Made by a program: the position numbers and the translations under genes. Of a DNA stretch of 64,000 nucleotides, positions 11,734-22,500 are shown one piece after another. Origin of the DNA: Linnemannia schmuckeri (taxonomy: Eukaryota; Mortierellomycota; Mortierellomycetes; Mortierellales; Mortierellaceae); assembly GCA_029449235.1 (NCBI GenBank), contig JANATG010000002.1, positions 4,464,001 to 4,528,000 on the forward strand, in the 5' to 3' direction. Positions within the stretch are counted from its first letter, which is position 1. Each line of letters begins with the position of its first letter. The notes under the pieces were generated by a model. That model ran no database searches, was not told where the DNA came from, and worked only from the letters and a program-made list of their open reading frames with translations.

Positions 11734-12523
11734 GGAGATCCTGGAGGTACTCGATCTCTGCAGAGGAGAACGAGCTTCACTCAACGAAAGAAGAGTATTG
11801 GCGATTTGTCTGGGAGTATCCTATGCGGAGTAAATTAATACGAAGCCTTTAGAGACAATTGGAAATGTGTCTGGATAATAAAACATCGTGTCCATGCCAG
11901 CGACCGATATTTCACTCACTTGGTTTGTTCCTCCTGGGGATTATACATCAGGCTTGTTGAAATCGAGGACACCGCACCCTTGGGGCTATACCGCGTTGAA
12001 GATCAGCATGTTAGGAAACGCGACCAATACAACAACGTTGATCCGCTGAACTATATCAAACTGTGCTCCTACCTTTCCCATGCGTTTACTCGGGGGGGGG
12101 GGGGGGTTCTTTATCAGGCGCTATGCTGCTATAGCAGAATACACCAAGCGTTGTTTAATAAGAAGAAGAGAGTGAGATGATGAGACAACTTGAACAAAGG
12201 ATGCTCGAATGCTTGGATGCTCGGATGCTGGATGCTGTTGATGAATGCCTGCTTGAGAATGAATATGTGCTTAAAAGGTGCATCTATACCTGAGCGGCCT
12301 TTTGCTTGACATTATATAGTTTTACTTGGGAGTGAAGAAGGGTGGATATGAGGTAAGAGATGACTATTGGAAGATGTGAAGGAGCGAAAGAGCGAAGAAG
12401 GAAGAGGAGTGTGTAGGTCTGAGGCGGCTGGCATGGCGGCTTCTTGATTTCCTTTTTTGGAACCGTTCCTAAAAAGGAAGGAGGACGGGAAGCAAGCTTC
12501 CTTAGTAAAGGGTGAGATTTTAT
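11734..12523 (-). promoter_or_regulatory. Inferred promoter and leader of the DUF6589 gene, with a 98-nt 5' intron
   Basis: This is the counterpart of 5546-6274. The donor GTGAGTG (read on the - strand from 11919) and the acceptor CGCATAG (ending at 11822) match the left repeat, as do the flanking exon bases GATACTCC. Confidence 0.45.
12092..12106 (+). repeat. Homopolymer run of 15 G
   Basis: A G15 run lies within the right terminal repeat and has no counterpart in the left arm, so it arose after the arms diverged. Its length is likely unstable or hard to sequence. Confidence 0.9.
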
Positions 12524-12567
12524 CCCAGCCCCTCGTCAGCACAAAATGTGCTGACGAGGTGGCTGGG
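12524..12567. repeat. Subterminal palindrome, right end
   Basis: A near-perfect 44-nt hairpin: CCCAGCC and CTCGTCAGCACA pair with TGTGCTGACGAG and GGCTGGG around a three-base AAA loop, with one small mismatch between the two stem parts. It sits 12 bp inside the deduced right tip. Confidence 0.8.
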
Positions 12568-12579
12568 TTCAGAGCTTCT

Positions 12580-12907
12580 TCGACGGGAAGGTGAATTTGG
12601 TGGCGCTGAGTCACATGATGAGTAGGACTGCCAAATAGGTTTTTTGTTATTTGAGGGCGCGTAGCTCGTTTGTATTAGCTCAACTTTCAGTCGTTCATCG
12701 CCACCACTTTTTTTTTTGCCTTTGCTCTGTCCTTCTTTGACTCGACCGACGACGACAAAGATAAACACGCGACCAGGAAACGACGATACAAACGAGCAAG
12801 TGACAAGGAGGCGTCGACAAGAGCATACGCCCCTCCCTACATTTTCATTTAACAAAATTAACATAAATTACACTCAGGAACGGATACCGAAAGATCAACC
12901 TTGAGAG
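12580..12907 (+). promoter_or_regulatory. Promoter region of the CAF-1 subunit gene, abutting the mobile element
   Basis: Only 328 bp separate the right tip of the element from the CAF-1 ATG. No specific operator or TATA box stands out. The element may have displaced older upstream sequence. Confidence 0.4.
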
Positions 12908-15900
12908 ATGCCGCCAAAGTCATCATCACCGACAATGACAAAGACCCTGTCAGCATTCTTCACCAAGGCCGACAATGCCCCCACCACCAACACTCCACCT
13001 GCAACTCAGCCTGCCGAACGTAAGCTTATGGATGCAAGAAACAACTTTTGGGTGTTTTGCATCATTCAATCAGCCCGAAAAACATCACTCACACGCCTAT
13101 TTTTTTTGTTACGTTCTTACATAGCTGCTGTAGAGGCTGCACCACAGCCTGCAGAGACTCCGGTTGCAGAGTCCCCCAAGCCAAAGAAACGAGCCAGCCG
13201 CGCCAAAAAGCCAAAGGATACAGTTACTGAGAACGACACATCAGCAGACTCAACAACTACTACAGCCAGTAACATACCCGCCACGCCAACAGCAGCAGCA
13301 GCACCAAAATCGCCCGCCAAATCACGAAAGACGACGACGGCGGCAGCAAAGAAGGAAACAATGGCGGCCGTATTAATTCCTAGTTTTGGAGCAACGGAGA
13401 CAAAGTCCAAGAAGGACGCATATTCTGCACAACAACCGGCTGTATCTGATTCGACACCCACCACTACTGCTGATTCTGCACCAAAGTCTTCACCCAGCAA
13501 GAAGGCGAGCAAGACAGCAACTAGCCCAGACACATCAGCAACAGGGGAAGCAACGCTCACGCCGATACCGTTGGGATCATCTGACATCACAGCGACAACA
13601 GCAAAGGAGGCACCCAAATCACCCAGCAAAACCGTCGCGACTGTGTTGTCCACCAACTCCAACGGAGTCGTTGCCACCACAGCAGCAGCCACTAGCAGCA
13701 GCAATAGCAACATGAGCAAAGTCAACAAGATCGATACGGCGTCCATGTTCAAAGTTAGAAGCGGGAAAGCTTCTTTCACGGAGAACAAGCTCAAGTTCTC
13801 AGCGCACCCCTCCGCCATCGCAGATCTTTGCAAGTTTCACGAATACCGGGAAAAGTTACAGGAGGCAACGGACCTATCACAGTTCTCTGGCGTCAAGTTG
13901 GAGGCGGATTGTGTCGAGATTACCAGCATACCTCAGGAACACTATGGATTGATCGCCAAGTTGGTGGAGGAAAATGATGCGACCTTGTCCGAAGTTGCAT
14001 TGACCCTTAAGCCTACGCTCTGCCCGCTGGGGTTCGATGCCTTTGCAGAGTCTGCAGCAACACCTGGAGATACCAATAGCATGGATATTGATTTGACCAT
14101 GGAGGACGCCGATGCCAATCAGTCAAATTCAACAACACTCAACAAGCGGACAGGGACGTCGGTTTCGGTGACGGCCATCATGGAGGTAATCCAGTCAGTG
14201 GCACAACGGGTCAACTATGGTGTACCTATTGTCAATCTGCCTGGCCAGGCATATATGACACCAGCCAATTTATCGGTCTTCCGGTGGGAGGTTCAGGATA
14301 TCGACCAGTACTTTCCGAGTGATATGAGGGCAGCAGTGGTTCGGCGGCGGACGAAGCGATTGGAGGCTTCGGCGGCATTGACGGCCTGGTTCTTGGGACT
14401 CGATGCCAAGCAGCAGGAAGATCTCGCACCACCCCCTGTCCTTCCCGTCGTTGTTCCGGATGCATTGCTGGGAGCGGAGACCGGGTCGCTGTCGGTTAGT
14501 CAGCGTGGTCGTCTCTCCCTTGGAGGAGCTGAAAAGATGGATATTGACAAGGAGATGGCTGTTGGCCCTCTGCTGGAAGGTCAGCCGACAGTTGAGGCTG
14601 CAGTTGATCCGGCAGTCTTGGAACTTAAACTCAAGGAGGCCGAGAACAAGAAGAAGGAAGCGGAAGCCAAAGAGGAACGACGACTGGAAAAGGAACGCAA
14701 GATGGCCGAGAGGCAGCAAGAAAAGGACCAGAAGGAGGCTGAGCGTCTGCAGAAGGAAGAAGCCAAGAAGAAAAAGGCTGAAGAAGATAAACTCAAACAG
14801 GATCAGGTAATTTTTTTGATTGGCCAATTGAAATGATCTTGTTTATGTTCTGGATGAAGTTGTCAGCTGTATTCACTCGTGCTAATGGCCAAACTGAATA
14901 TCATTACTTAACTTTGGCGACATTAGAGGGCACAAAAGTTTGTTGGATTCTTCAAGAATGCGGCTTCTGCGGCAGACAAGAAGGATGTAGCACATGTTGT
15001 CAATGGTGCAGACTGCTCAGCTACACCTGCTACGAGCCGCTTCCACCCATTCCACGTCAAGAAGAATACGGCGCTGGCGCCTATCAACCGTTTTGCCTCT
15101 GAACCACGCAGCAGTATTATCGACAAGGAACTTGGTCTCGGAAAAGCACAGCAGGACTCTGACAAGGATGCCGAGATGCAAAATGGCGATGCAGATATGA
15201 TGGATGTGGATATGGAGGTTGCTCCTTCACTGGATACAGCTGCTGCTAAGATTACACTCTCAACGTTGTTTTCGCGGACTCGGAGGACAGTTGGTAGCGA
15301 CGCAGCAAAACCTCGTACCAAGAAGAGGCTCCCACAGAGCGCCAGGGATATGTCGGTTGCGGATGTGATCCAGTCGGGACTGCTACTTCAGGAAGACCAA
15401 GATAATGATGACATGAGCTCCATGCTCACTTGGAAGGACATTCCCGCCCTCCGCATGCGTCTTCTGCAATTTGCCGAGAACTACCGCCCCGCCTACTATG
15501 GTACCTTTTTCACTTAATGTTGCTGTTGGTCTGTTTACAATGGTTATTTTATATAATGAGCTTCTTCTAACGCCTTCTGTTATATGTGGTCTTTCTATGA
15601 AAATCATAGGAACGTGGTCAAAGAGGAGCAAAAGTATCACAGGACGCCGATTTTTAGGCAAGGATACGGATTTGGTGGACTATGACTTTGACAGTGAAGC
15701 CGAGTGGGAGGAAGATGAGGAGGGCGAAGAGTGCAAATCTGACGATGACGATGATGATGCCGACGAACTTGGCAGTGAGCAAGAAGAAGAGGTAACTTTG
15801 CTGTAATTTTTTGATTACCTGTGTCATGTTATGAGAGGTTTACAGAAAAAAGGCGCTGACAGGTTGATTTTTACCTATTCTAGGACGACTGGCTGGTTCC

Positions 15901-16437
15901 AGAGGGCTATCTCTCGGACGATGAGGGTTTGGACGCTGGCGATGAAGGCGGAGCCAAGGAGATGTCACAGAAAAAGTCCAAGGATCTCCGTCGCGTAAGT
16001 GCTTTCCACGTCGTTTGTCCCGTTTACTTTTTCATCTGCGCGCAAAGCCAAGGAGCAACATTATCCTAACATCTCAATTATTCCAACATTTTTTGTCTTT
16101 ACTCAGCCTACTCTTGCGCATACTGCACCTGTAATTGTTGGGCCTGTGTTCGAGATGACGCTGGGAGAGGTATCGACCTACCCTGCTCTGGAAGCATACC
16201 ACATCGAGTTCGTCGGAGGTAAATGTTTTCAAAGAAAGATAACAGACTCTGGATTTAATAGTGTCCCTTAATAGTGAGTGACCAATTTTTTCTAACCCTT
16301 TGAATATTTTCTTTGTTCTCTGCGTGTTTGGTATTGTAGATTATGGAGTTGGAATGGAGATGTATTATGCCGCCGAGACAACCAGCGGCCACAACAGCAG
16401 TCTGGTCCCAACCCTCCCCGCAGATATTCAAATCTAG
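12908..16437 (+). CDS. RLF2: Chromatin assembly factor 1 large subunit (p150/CAC1)
   Basis: Histone H3-H4 chaperone subunit that deposits nucleosomes behind the replication fork through PCNA. Seven exons: 12908-13019, 13125-14806, 14927-15500, 15610-15791, 15884-15994, 16107-16218 and 16340-16437; all junctions keep phase and give 956 aa. Family hallmarks are visible in order. TKTLSAFFTK near residue 11 resembles a PCNA-interacting peptide. A long Ala/Ser/Thr/Pro-rich disordered region follows. A Lys/Glu/Arg-rich coiled segment (about residues 535-598) is the KER region, then QKFVGFFK, a second PCNA-box-like peptide. SRFHPFHVKKN comes next, then the signature YRPAYYGTWSKRS followed by DYDFDSEAEWEEDEEGE and an acidic tract, and DDWLVPEGYLSDDEG. 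The C-terminal part is likely the winged-helix region. The gene is convergent with COQ3, with 149 bp between the stops. Confidence 0.92.
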
Positions 16438-16586
16438 ACAGTAGCTAATTTATGTGTACATCCCTTCCCCTCTTTGTATTATTACACTTTGCAAATAATC
16501 GCGAGTTATGTGCTTGTATTGTTGTTATTTGTTTATGTAGCTGTCTATGTAACATGTGGAATGCATACCCTTTTTTATTTGTATCC

Positions 16587-18074
16587 TTATGCAGACACTG
16601 AGTTGGTATCAACAGAAGCGGTGGCAGCGGCGGGCTTCTTGGCAGCCAAGAAATAATTCGAAGCCTCTGCCAACGGTGGCCCCATCAGTCCCAATAACCC
16701 ACCCTCCGCACTTCCACACCTACTCCCATCCCGACTCCGTGTAAGTTCCCACTGTCCCGAAAGAGGGTTAAACCCAATTCCTTGAATATTCAAAACCTCG
16801 CATTTGGACAGCTCCTCGACGCCCTTGTGGAGTTCGTCGGGGTTGATGTATTTTGACCAGTGGTGTGTTCCGACGGGAACCATGCGCATTACATGTTCTG
16901 CGGCAAAGATTGTGAGGAAATAGGAGAGCGGTGTGCGGGAGATTGTTGAGAGGATCAGGTCTCCTTCCGGCTGTTGGATAGGTATGAAAAAAGATGTGTG
17001 AGAGGCTAGAATAAGAAACAAAGGATGGCGACACGTGGATTTGTGGTGGTGTTTCTTTGTTGTTGCTATAGGGTTACCTTGACGAGTTGGCCGAGGACTT
17101 TGAGGAACCCTGCAGGGTTCTCGACATGTTCAATCACCTCCATCGAGCACACCACGTCAAACTGATGTCCTTGTTCCAGCAATTGCTCTAAATTATTATT
17201 ATTATTATTATTATTTTCATCATAACCATATCCAAATTTAACAAAAAGAATTCATCTTTAGCTCCTCATTCGAATAAGTCAAGAAGCTCACATTGATCGG
17301 CATAAAACAACACAGAAAGAAAAGTTACCGGCAGTCTGATGGCGGTACTCGAGTGATCCGGGCGCAGAGACGCCATTTAGGAGAGGGTCCTTCTTGGCGT
17401 GAATCCGTGCCATTTGAATGTTCTCCATCGACGCGTCCAATCCCGTCACTTTTGCTCCCAACCTCGCCAATGCCTATGTACATATTATTTGTGAATGATC
17501 ATCAAGGAGGGCATGCGCAGAGGAAAGGCGGTTAGTAATTTTCTCCATTAAAATGTTGATGATATCATCACAGGCAGTTTTTTTGTGATTCCCTGGGCCC
17601 TGCTTCCGTCTCAACTAGGCAAAAGATTCCTTTATCCTTCAGTCTTACCTCAGCTAGAAGACCACCGCCACACCCGACATCCAGGATAGAAAGCCCCTGC
17701 AACGGGAACCTCCCCACCGGAAACTCCTTCTCACCCTCAGCCCCAAAAGCACTATTCCTCGAAAGCGCACCAGAAGCCTGAAGTCGGTTGCGGATATACC
17801 GGATCCGGGGCGGGTTCATGAGATGCAACATTTTGAACGGTCCTTGGGGCGCCCACCATTCGTCTGACATTGCGGCGAATTTCGCGATTTCTTCCTTGTT
17901 CACTGTGTAGATCGCGTCCTCCTTATCGCTGTTGGAGGAGGAGGAGGAAGGGGTGTGGAGGGTCCGGGGCGTTGAGCAGAAGAACCGCGCAGGTTGTGGA
18001 ATGTTGCGACGGAAGAGGTGGTGGGGTGATGAGATCCTGGTGATCCTTGAGGTGATCCTTCCGATGCTTGCCAT
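16587..18074 (-). CDS. COQ3: Ubiquinone biosynthesis O-methyltransferase, mitochondrial (COQ3)
   Basis: S-adenosylmethionine-dependent O-methyltransferase acting at two methylation steps of coenzyme Q synthesis in the mitochondrial CoQ complex. Four exons on the - strand: 18074-17649, 17473-17329, 17187-17078 and 16970-16587; 354 aa, a normal length. The first ~45 residues are rich in Arg and Ser and free of acidic residues until NSDKED, as expected of a matrix-targeting presequence. SAM motif I is LDVGCGGGLLAE, post-I is GAKVTGLDAS, and the FDVVCSMEVIEHVENP block and GDLILSTISRTP follow, all typical of UbiG/Coq3. DEWWAPQGPFKMLHLMNPPR near residue 75 is the family N-terminal motif. The in-frame ATG at 18074 was chosen over upstream alternative codons because it starts the presequence. 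Confidence 0.93.
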
Positions 18075-18462
18075 GGTCGATGTGCTTGATTCCTGGAATC
18101 CGTAAGAAAGTTTGTTGCTGAATGGAGAGAAAAGAAGCGTGTTCTTTCGGAATGAATCGCTTTTGAGGAGATCAGCCTGCAGCAGGGGTTCGAGACAACC
18201 CTTGAAGGGGACTGCTTTTGCCACATTGAAATCAATTCAAGTAAAGGTCCTGCGCATAAAAAAAAAGAGTTCATTGTTCTGCACAAGAGCTATCTAAAGG
18301 GGTGTGTGTCTCTTAGCAAAGCATGGCGCATATAACAGATGTTCCTGAAGTAAGAAAAACGCAAAGAAAGAAAGAATAGGTATTTGTGGATATGGTATGC
18401 TTGTTGTCCGTCATCCATGGATTTATCCTTCATCCAGGATGATTTAGAGGTCAGTTCGGGTA
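18075..18462. other. Spacer between COQ3 and CKS1
   Basis: A 388-bp stretch between the COQ3 start and the CKS1 stop, both on the - strand. It must hold the CKS1 3' end and the COQ3 promoter. No further gene is seen. Confidence 0.5.
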
Positions 18463-19529
18463 TTAAGGCTTAGGTGGAGGGGCATTGAGGTACCTACAGA
18501 GCAGTTCAAGTCAAAAGATAGAAAACAATCAGGTTAGTCTTATCTCGCATGAAAAACGAGGGAGAAATGGTCAGAGCGAAGCCATACTTGATCTGGTAGT
18601 CCTTCTCACGCTTGAAGAGGAGTACATGAGGCTCTGGACCTAGTGTTTCCAAGGGATGGAAAGATATTGAGAGAATAGTGAGTAAAGAGCGTAATAGTGG
18701 ACCGGCGCGAAACTTTGAGAAGAGACAAAAAAAGAAACATACTATGGATCATGTAATGCTCCCAGCCTTGGGATTGCTTGACACCAAGACTTCGCCACTC
18801 TTCCTCTGTCATCAACTCGTTGGGGACGTGTCGCGCGATCGGCTTTGGTAACGACACATGTCTACGTTTGCAATAACGGTCAAAAATTGTGCTGGTTAAT
18901 CCTCATCCAGACAAAAGCGGGCGTCGTGGTGAACGAGGAGAACCTTGTTCATACCTGTATTCCCAGACATCGTCTAAGGGTTGTACAAGTGTACAAAAAG
19001 AAAAAGAGAGAAAAAAAGCAAACCGTTAAGTGAGAAGCACATTTTTCCTGGTGCCATATGTTGGACAACAGATCACACGACCATTAAAGTAAGAAAAGTC
19101 AAAAACGTACCATAGTATCGCGTCGAGTAAAAGATGTGTTCCTGGTTCTTGGCAATGTCCTTTGCGCGCTGCTCTGCTCGTAGGCGAGCCTTCTCCTAGT
19201 CGTATTCGTCAAGAAACACACACAAAAAGAACAAGAAAGACAACAAGGTTAGGGCCAACAAACCAAAATATATATATTTCTCACGGGCCACACAATTTAT
19301 AAAAATGAAATAAGCTCTTCACCTCATCTTGCCGACTGTGGTGGTGGTGGCTGTGGTGCGAAGGTTGCTGTTGAGTGTGGTGGTGATGGTGGTCCTGCTG
19401 GGCGTGACCGTGTGGCTGTATATGAGCATTATTGTTGGCACCACCGTTGTGCTGTTGCTGTTGCTGGTGAGCGTGATGGTTCAGTGTGGGGTCACCTCCA
19501 TTGTTAACTCCTGCGTTTGACGACAGCAT
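18463..19529 (-). CDS. CKS1: Cyclin-dependent kinase regulatory subunit CKS1/SUC1 with His/Gln-rich N-terminal extension
   Basis: Small phospho-threonine-binding adaptor of cyclin-CDK complexes. Six exons: 19529-19323, 19195-19111, 18973-18955, 18861-18743, 18639-18588 and 18493-18463, all in phase, giving 170 aa. Exon 3 is a 19-nt microexon. The conserved fold is complete: IFYSTRYYDDVWEYRHV, LPKPIARHVP, EEEWRSLGVKQSQGWEHYM, IHSPEPHVLLFKREKD, then a short Pro-rich tail. HxPEPH is represented by HSPEPH. Family members are usually 75-150 aa. The extra ~69 residues at the N-terminus are dominated by His and Gln with runs of four and five His, and have no counterpart in the canonical fold. The ATG at 19529 follows a frame without nearer upstream ATG. 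The microexon was placed by the conserved DDVWEYR sequence. Confidence 0.93.
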
Positions 19530-22500
19530 CGTGAATGTTGGTTGATTCCTGCTTTGGTTCTTCCTGCTGATGAGTTGTTGGTTTTTGTGTTGTGTTTGAA
19601 TGAACTGGACGTGTTTGTTGTTTTTGCTGATGTGAATGTTAAATGACAAAGCAGAAAAGAAGGAAAAGGAATGTGAAAAAGAAAGAGGAGATGGGGGTGC
19701 ATGGACTTTTAAAACCTGTCGCTACATCTGACATCATGGAGTCAAATCAAGGTACGTTTGTCTCACAATGTGATCCTGCCGCCTATCCCCTTTTACTCTT
19801 TTTGTGCCTTACGCTTTTCTTTCTCTCCTTTCTCTTTCATTGGGAGCAATGTGGTGGCTGGTTGGTCAAGCTCGCAGATAGCCGTACTTACTCTTGCTGT
19901 TGATGTTGCTCACCGCATCCCTTTTTTTCCCTTGCTTTTCTCTTCTTCTCCCTTTCCTTGTTTTAGCTCCCTTACATTTCCCATGGATCAAAGCTCAAAA
20001 GGGGGCAGCCAAGGAGACAAATCATGAACCACGAACAAGATGGAGAAAGAGACAGAAAGAGAGAGAAAGACAGAGAGAATAGATGAACAATGAAGACAAA
20101 AGAGAGAAAGAGAGCAAGGAGGTTTGGATGAGGAGGATAAGCACAATTGCTGAAAGATGAATTTTTGTCCCTTTCCAAGTTAAGCTCATTGACGAAGAGG
20201 AGGAGGAGTAATCTTTAGGACGCGTTGTTTTTTTGTGTTCGCGTTCAGATATATTTTTTTTTTTGAATGTGGTCAAGTAGGAAGGCATGCGCCAGATCAA
20301 AGAAGACAGAGACTGATTCAGGCCCAAAACACTTGATTGAGCTTTGACCTTTTTTTTTTTTGTTTATTGAACTTTCTGTTGACAGTGGTTATTGGATCAT
20401 GAATCGGCTTTGTCTTTCTTCGACAGGGACAGTACTAGCACCATTTGTGCCTACTGACGACTGATGTCTGGTACATCCCTAATGAACGCGAAACAAGGTG
20501 AGTCCCCTCTCTCTCGGCCTTTTCATGAATGTTCGACGAGATCTTTGGGATATGGGCCAATGCCTTCAATTGCGATGGACTGTGGAAACACTGTTTGAGG
20601 GAATAAAATGACCCATTGTCGAGTACAGTACCAGTACTCCTTGTTCTTGATCTCGCAATTCCTCATTTTACCCTTGCCATCTCTATTGTTTCTGCTTTCT
20701 ATTCCTTCTTAAATTCACTCGTCGTCATTGACTTCTTTTCGACGACAGTGCTTTTCTTACCTTCATTCCTCTTCTCTTTCCCATGGGTCCCACAAAGAAC
20801 AGCGCTCCCAACAACAACACCAACAGGCACACAACACAACCAGAACAAGGTTCACCCTTGCAACCCTTCCCCTTGTGCACGCTCATCGACATCTCTTTTT
20901 TTTTCTTTTTTTTTTTTTTTTCTTTTGTGCTTTGCTCCCACTTTCTTTCTTCCTTTCACTCTTTCACTCTTTCTTTCTTTCTCTCTTTCTTTCTGTATTT
21001 TCGTTTACCTACAGTCATCAGCCATTGAGACCCCTCTTGTTCCATCGATCATCTGTTTTCTTTTTCTTATGCTCTTTGACGTTCTGTCTTCTCTGTAATC
21101 CTTCTTTGTTCTCATTCTCTCCCCCTTCGGCCGCTTTGTCACCTTTCTCCTTTTCTTCCTTTCTTACCTCACCCTCTTCCTCCCCTTTTTCGTTATTTCC
21201 CCAAAACTAAGTTCCAGGCATCAAGCACCCCTTAGTCTCCCGTACCCTGCAGTGGACACCAACAACAAAACCGTGCTATTGCGTATTTTTTTTTTTTTTT
21301 TTTTTTTTTCTGTTCGCCACCACCCGCCTCCCTTTCGCTTGACTCGATCAGGTCCAACCTTGATCGTGTCTCCACCAAGGCGAGCGAGTGGTTGCCACAT
21401 CACACCCATCCTTAATCATTCACATCTTCTCTTCTTTCTTTACTCTTTTGCCCATCGCCCTCCACCACCCCGCACACACACACACATACATACACACATC
21501 TCATTCACTCTAGTCCTTCTTTGAAGAACAGCAACGCTAATGCCGAACCTGATCGCTTTTCCCTTTTCATTTCACATAAAAGGTGACTCTCTGTTCAGTG
21601 CATAACAACGCACACCCTAAATACAACGAGCCTGATCATTACTACCCTACCCATTCCAGCATCCCCACTTTTCATTTTAGTTTTCTACGTTGTACATTGC
21701 TCCTCCTCCCTGTAGGGTGCCTTTCTTCTTCCACCCCTGTATTTCTTTTTTTTTTTTTCTTTCTCTCTGGCCTGTTGGGCCTTTCCTTTTTACCACTTTG
21801 GGCCTCTGGCTCCTTTGGCTCTCTGGCCACGCCCTTGTCGCTTAACTACATATCATGCCAACAACCGCAAAAACTCCTCCCTCTCCTGCACCACGTCTCA
21901 CAGGAAAACAGCCTTTGACGTCCGCCTTTGAATCGCAGGATCCGAACAACCTGTTTTTTCTTCCCCATTACTTCTCCATCAATTTGCGACTGCATGTTGC
22001 ATTGCTCCCTCGTAGCCTCAGACGGACACGTTCTTTTACCTCTAGGCAACCTTTAACATACTGCGTCGTATCAATAGAATCGACTTTTGACCCTTCTCCC
22101 CGAGCTTCCTGCCTTTCATTTATTCCTCTTCCTCCACCACCTTCCTCACCACCTCCCTCTGGTGTGGGGCTCTGTTCTCTACCGTGCCGGAGATTTTATT
22201 CTGTTTTGTCACTCGTTTCACCCCTCTGTCCCGACCGACCGACATCACACTCCTCCGCCTCAACATACTCGTCCAGTACGCGACTGTCACGTTATTATCT
22301 CTTGCCCTGCCCTGTCTGGTTGGTCTCCTGTTTTAACTCGTTCTTGTCTGTTGATCGGTCTGTCCATATGCGGTCTCCCCGCCGCGAACACCTGGGGTCT
22401 GCCGTTCATCGTACTGTCTTCCTGTGAGCTTGTCTCCTTCTCCTTCTTCTTCCGCGCCCCCCTTGCCACTGTTCACTATCCCTCAACACCTGTTCTTTTT

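Larger units (their letters stand above)
5485..12579. mobile_element. ~7.1-kb terminal-inverted-repeat element encoding a RecQ-type helicase and a DUF6589-type protein
   Basis: The block is delimited by long imperfect inverted repeats. The left arm (5485 to about 6314) aligns with the reverse complement of about 11700-12579. Landmarks occur in the same order in both arms: GAAGCTCTGAACCCAG at the tip, a palindrome, CTTCACTCTCAA versus CTTCACTCCCAA, TCTTCAACGCGGTAT, TCAACAAGCCTGAT, a GTGAGTG splice donor, CGCATAGGATACTCC, CTTTCGTTGAGTG, then a start codon. Inside lie exactly two genes pointing at each other: a RecQ-type helicase (+) and a DUF6589-type protein (-). The arrangement is what a two-gene DNA transposon would show; DUF6589 as the recombinase or transposase is inference. 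Both genes carry one or more inactivating changes, so this copy looks dead although still easily read. No convincing target-site duplication was found. The right end lies 328 bp from the CAF-1 start codon. Confidence 0.8.
11700..12579 (-). repeat. Right long terminal inverted repeat, carrying promoter, 5' intron and start of the DUF6589 gene
   Basis: About 880 bp and the mirror of 5485-6314. It ends inside the first coding exon of the DUF6589 gene. Compared with the left arm it holds an inserted G-run (12092-12106) and a cleaner palindrome. Confidence 0.8.

Noticed and set aside
5470..12595. A target-site duplication flanking the 7.1-kb element
   Set aside because: Flanks beyond the last matching bases (GAGACGAG on the left, TTCGACGGG on the right) share only CGA, which is too short to claim.
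13117..13833. A 238-codon - strand frame within the CAF-1 gene
   Set aside because: It is a low-complexity Ala/Val/Leu shadow of the Thr/Ala/Pro-rich CAF-1 linker on the + strand.
20616..21210. Two overlapping frames of 160 codons rich in Phe, Leu and Ser
   Set aside because: They are direct readings of CT-rich simple sequence with no conserved segment and no supporting splice signals.
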